From the NCBI RefSeq assembly GCF_014851395.1, contig NW_024044459.1:25222164-25286163 (forward strand): a stretch of 64,000 bases of DNA, written 5' to 3'. Below the pieces are notes generated by a model. It made no database searches, was not told the DNA's origin, and was given only the letters and a program-made list of their open reading frames with translations. This DNA comes from Micropterus salmoides. Taxonomy: Eukaryota > Chordata > Actinopteri > Centrarchiformes > Centrarchidae. This document shows positions 62,547 to 64,000 of this stretch, one piece after another (positions within the stretch are counted from its first letter, which is position 1; each line of letters starts with the position of its first letter). Made by a program: the position numbers and the translations under genes.

Positions 62547-64000
62547 GGCATGTTCAGGGCTGATTGAATGGTATAATAGATGAAATGTTGCAACCATGAC
62601 ATAAAAACGAGATCAGAAAGGTTGGTTCAAATCAGAAATACCACTTTACAACTGCTATCAAGAAATATATTTGTGAGGCTGGTGCCCTTCCATGAAAAAA
62701 CATCCATCTTTAAATACTTTAATCTAAGTGAAATGAAAATATGAACTATCTGATGTATTATCTGAAGTAAAAAGCCAGCAGGATAGAAGATATGTGACTA
62801 GAAATTAAAATACTCAAGTGGGTTGCTGCATAAATCGTATGAATAAATGTTGCACCTCAAAGAGTTTGATTCATACAGATATTAAAAAGTCAACACTTGA
62901 TACCAGGTGATGTGGGAAATAAATGGCTGATTTCTTTGAAAGCAGCTGCCTTTGAAATTCAAACTGGCTCAGTGGTTTGTCTGTCATCATGTACTGCAAA
63001 GACCTTAGTCCTACAGTGGTCAACCACTGTTTAATCAGTGATTACCACAGAGTCTCAACTGCCTGATCTCACATCACTGCTGTTGAAGTAGCATCACTTG
63101 AAAGGTGACATTTTTAGTTTTTTTTAGAGGAGAAAGACAAGAAAACATTATTTTAAAGAGAAAAACAATGGGCAGCCTGTAATCGCTTCCGAATAGAAAT
63201 GAAACAAAAAAAGTATCCGTGTGTTTTTAATCAAGAGATTTATTACTCCATATGCCTGCCAAGACAGAGGAATCTCCTCGGTACGTCCTGCTGTACGCCA
63301 TGACATCTTTTCAAGCAGCTAAGAGACTTGGCTGAACCGCTCTGTCGTGTAGAGAAAACTCTTTGCTGCTGTAAATAATGCAAAGGGAGATGCCAGTATA
63401 CTTGAGAGGTAACAAAAGGTTCTATAAGTATATTTACATTCATATTTACCTAATTGTGTTTGCATAATGTTATTTTATGTCATCTCATTTTGTATTTTAC
63501 TTAAGAGAACCCAAATTCACAAAGCTTTACACCAAAAGTACAATTTGCAACTGTGTTATTTCTGGGAAGCTGAAGTAAAAACACACGTCAAACATTAAAA
63601 GCAGGCTTTTTGTTGGTATAAAAACTTTGTGAATGAGGGTTTGAGTTTTTTTAATAAGTAATACTCATGTATAAGATAAATGGTGAGTTTTGTTTTTAAT
63701 GTTGTAATTTGTCCAAAAAAAAAGTCCAAAACTTGAGTACAGGGATAGAGAGGAGAGTTGGCCTGTTTTGCTGGTGTAATAGGTTTAACTTTACTGTAGC
63801 TAAAATTAAAAGTACTTAAAAATCAAAAGCTGAGAAGTGTATATGTCAAATACATCTGGTTCATCTTTAATTGGATTAAAAACTCAGGTTCCACTGGAGT
63901 TGATCATTTGTAAAAACTCTCCAGCTCACTGTCCCATTACTCAAGTGAATGACTCTAAGAGCGTCTAAACCAAATGTGTAATGTTCAGTTTATACAATTT
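62547..64000 (+). other. tmem119 3' UTR and downstream DNA
   Basis: AATAAA at 62842-62847 and again near 62919 are candidate poly(A) signals. From about 62950 onward I see no gene. A TTTATT at 63239-63244 could be a poly(A) signal of a minus-strand gene further downstream, but no exon supports that. Confidence 0.45.

Noticed and set aside
63243..63443. Minus-strand frame as an exon of a downstream gene
   Set aside because: It shows no recognisable protein similarity, no clear paired splice sites and ordinary base composition.
1..64000. CRISPR arrays, operons, prophage or bacterial islands
   Set aside because: The window is vertebrate nuclear DNA with spliced genes; no regularly spaced repeats or prokaryotic features occur.

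Overview
This is teleost fish nuclear DNA. Genes are split by GT-AG introns of up to about 19 kb, the intergenic and intronic DNA is full of hAT-type and Tc1-type fish transposon remnants, and long (CA)n/(TG)n tracts are common. All three recognised genes lie on the + strand in the order ssh1 - coro1c - tmem119. This is the SSH1/CORO1C/TMEM119 neighbourhood known from human 12q24. The species cannot be named; the repeat families suggest a percomorph-like fish.

Layout. 1-8400: ssh1, a cofilin phosphatase, from an internal exon to its poly(A) signal; the first roughly 93 codons lie upstream of the window. 8400-15038: two possible promoters separated by a very large open exon. A TATA-like site near 9827 precedes a possible non-coding exon ending at 9943 and a coding exon of about 2.26 kb at 11515-13777. 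A second promoter at 14820-15038 is GC-box/CCAAT type and lacks a TATA box; it supplies the usual untranslated coro1c first exon. 15039-34323: a long intron packed with nested transposons, plus a 27-nt in-frame microexon candidate at 28342-28368. 34324-55575: the standard coro1c coding exons (473 aa) and a 2.7 kb 3' UTR. 56230-57653: a decayed Tc1-like transposon with another repeat inside it. 58.8-62.9 kb: tmem119, whose coding sequence lies in one exon.

How the genes relate. Slingshot 1 dephosphorylates ADF/cofilin and coronin 1C binds F-actin and Arp2/3, so the two neighbours act on the same actin-turnover process. TMEM119 is a single-pass membrane protein unrelated to that process and is a syntenic neighbour only.

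Main novelty. The 752-codon exon at 11521-13777 ends in a consensus splice donor in phase 1. The 27-nt microexon is phase 1 on both sides, and the coro1c start exon begins with two bases before its ATG. All three join in frame, predicting a long coronin 1C of about 1235 aa with a disordered, acidic, roughly 760-residue N-terminal extension, driven from its own upstream promoter. The sequence permits this structure; whether it is used in the animal can only be shown by transcripts.
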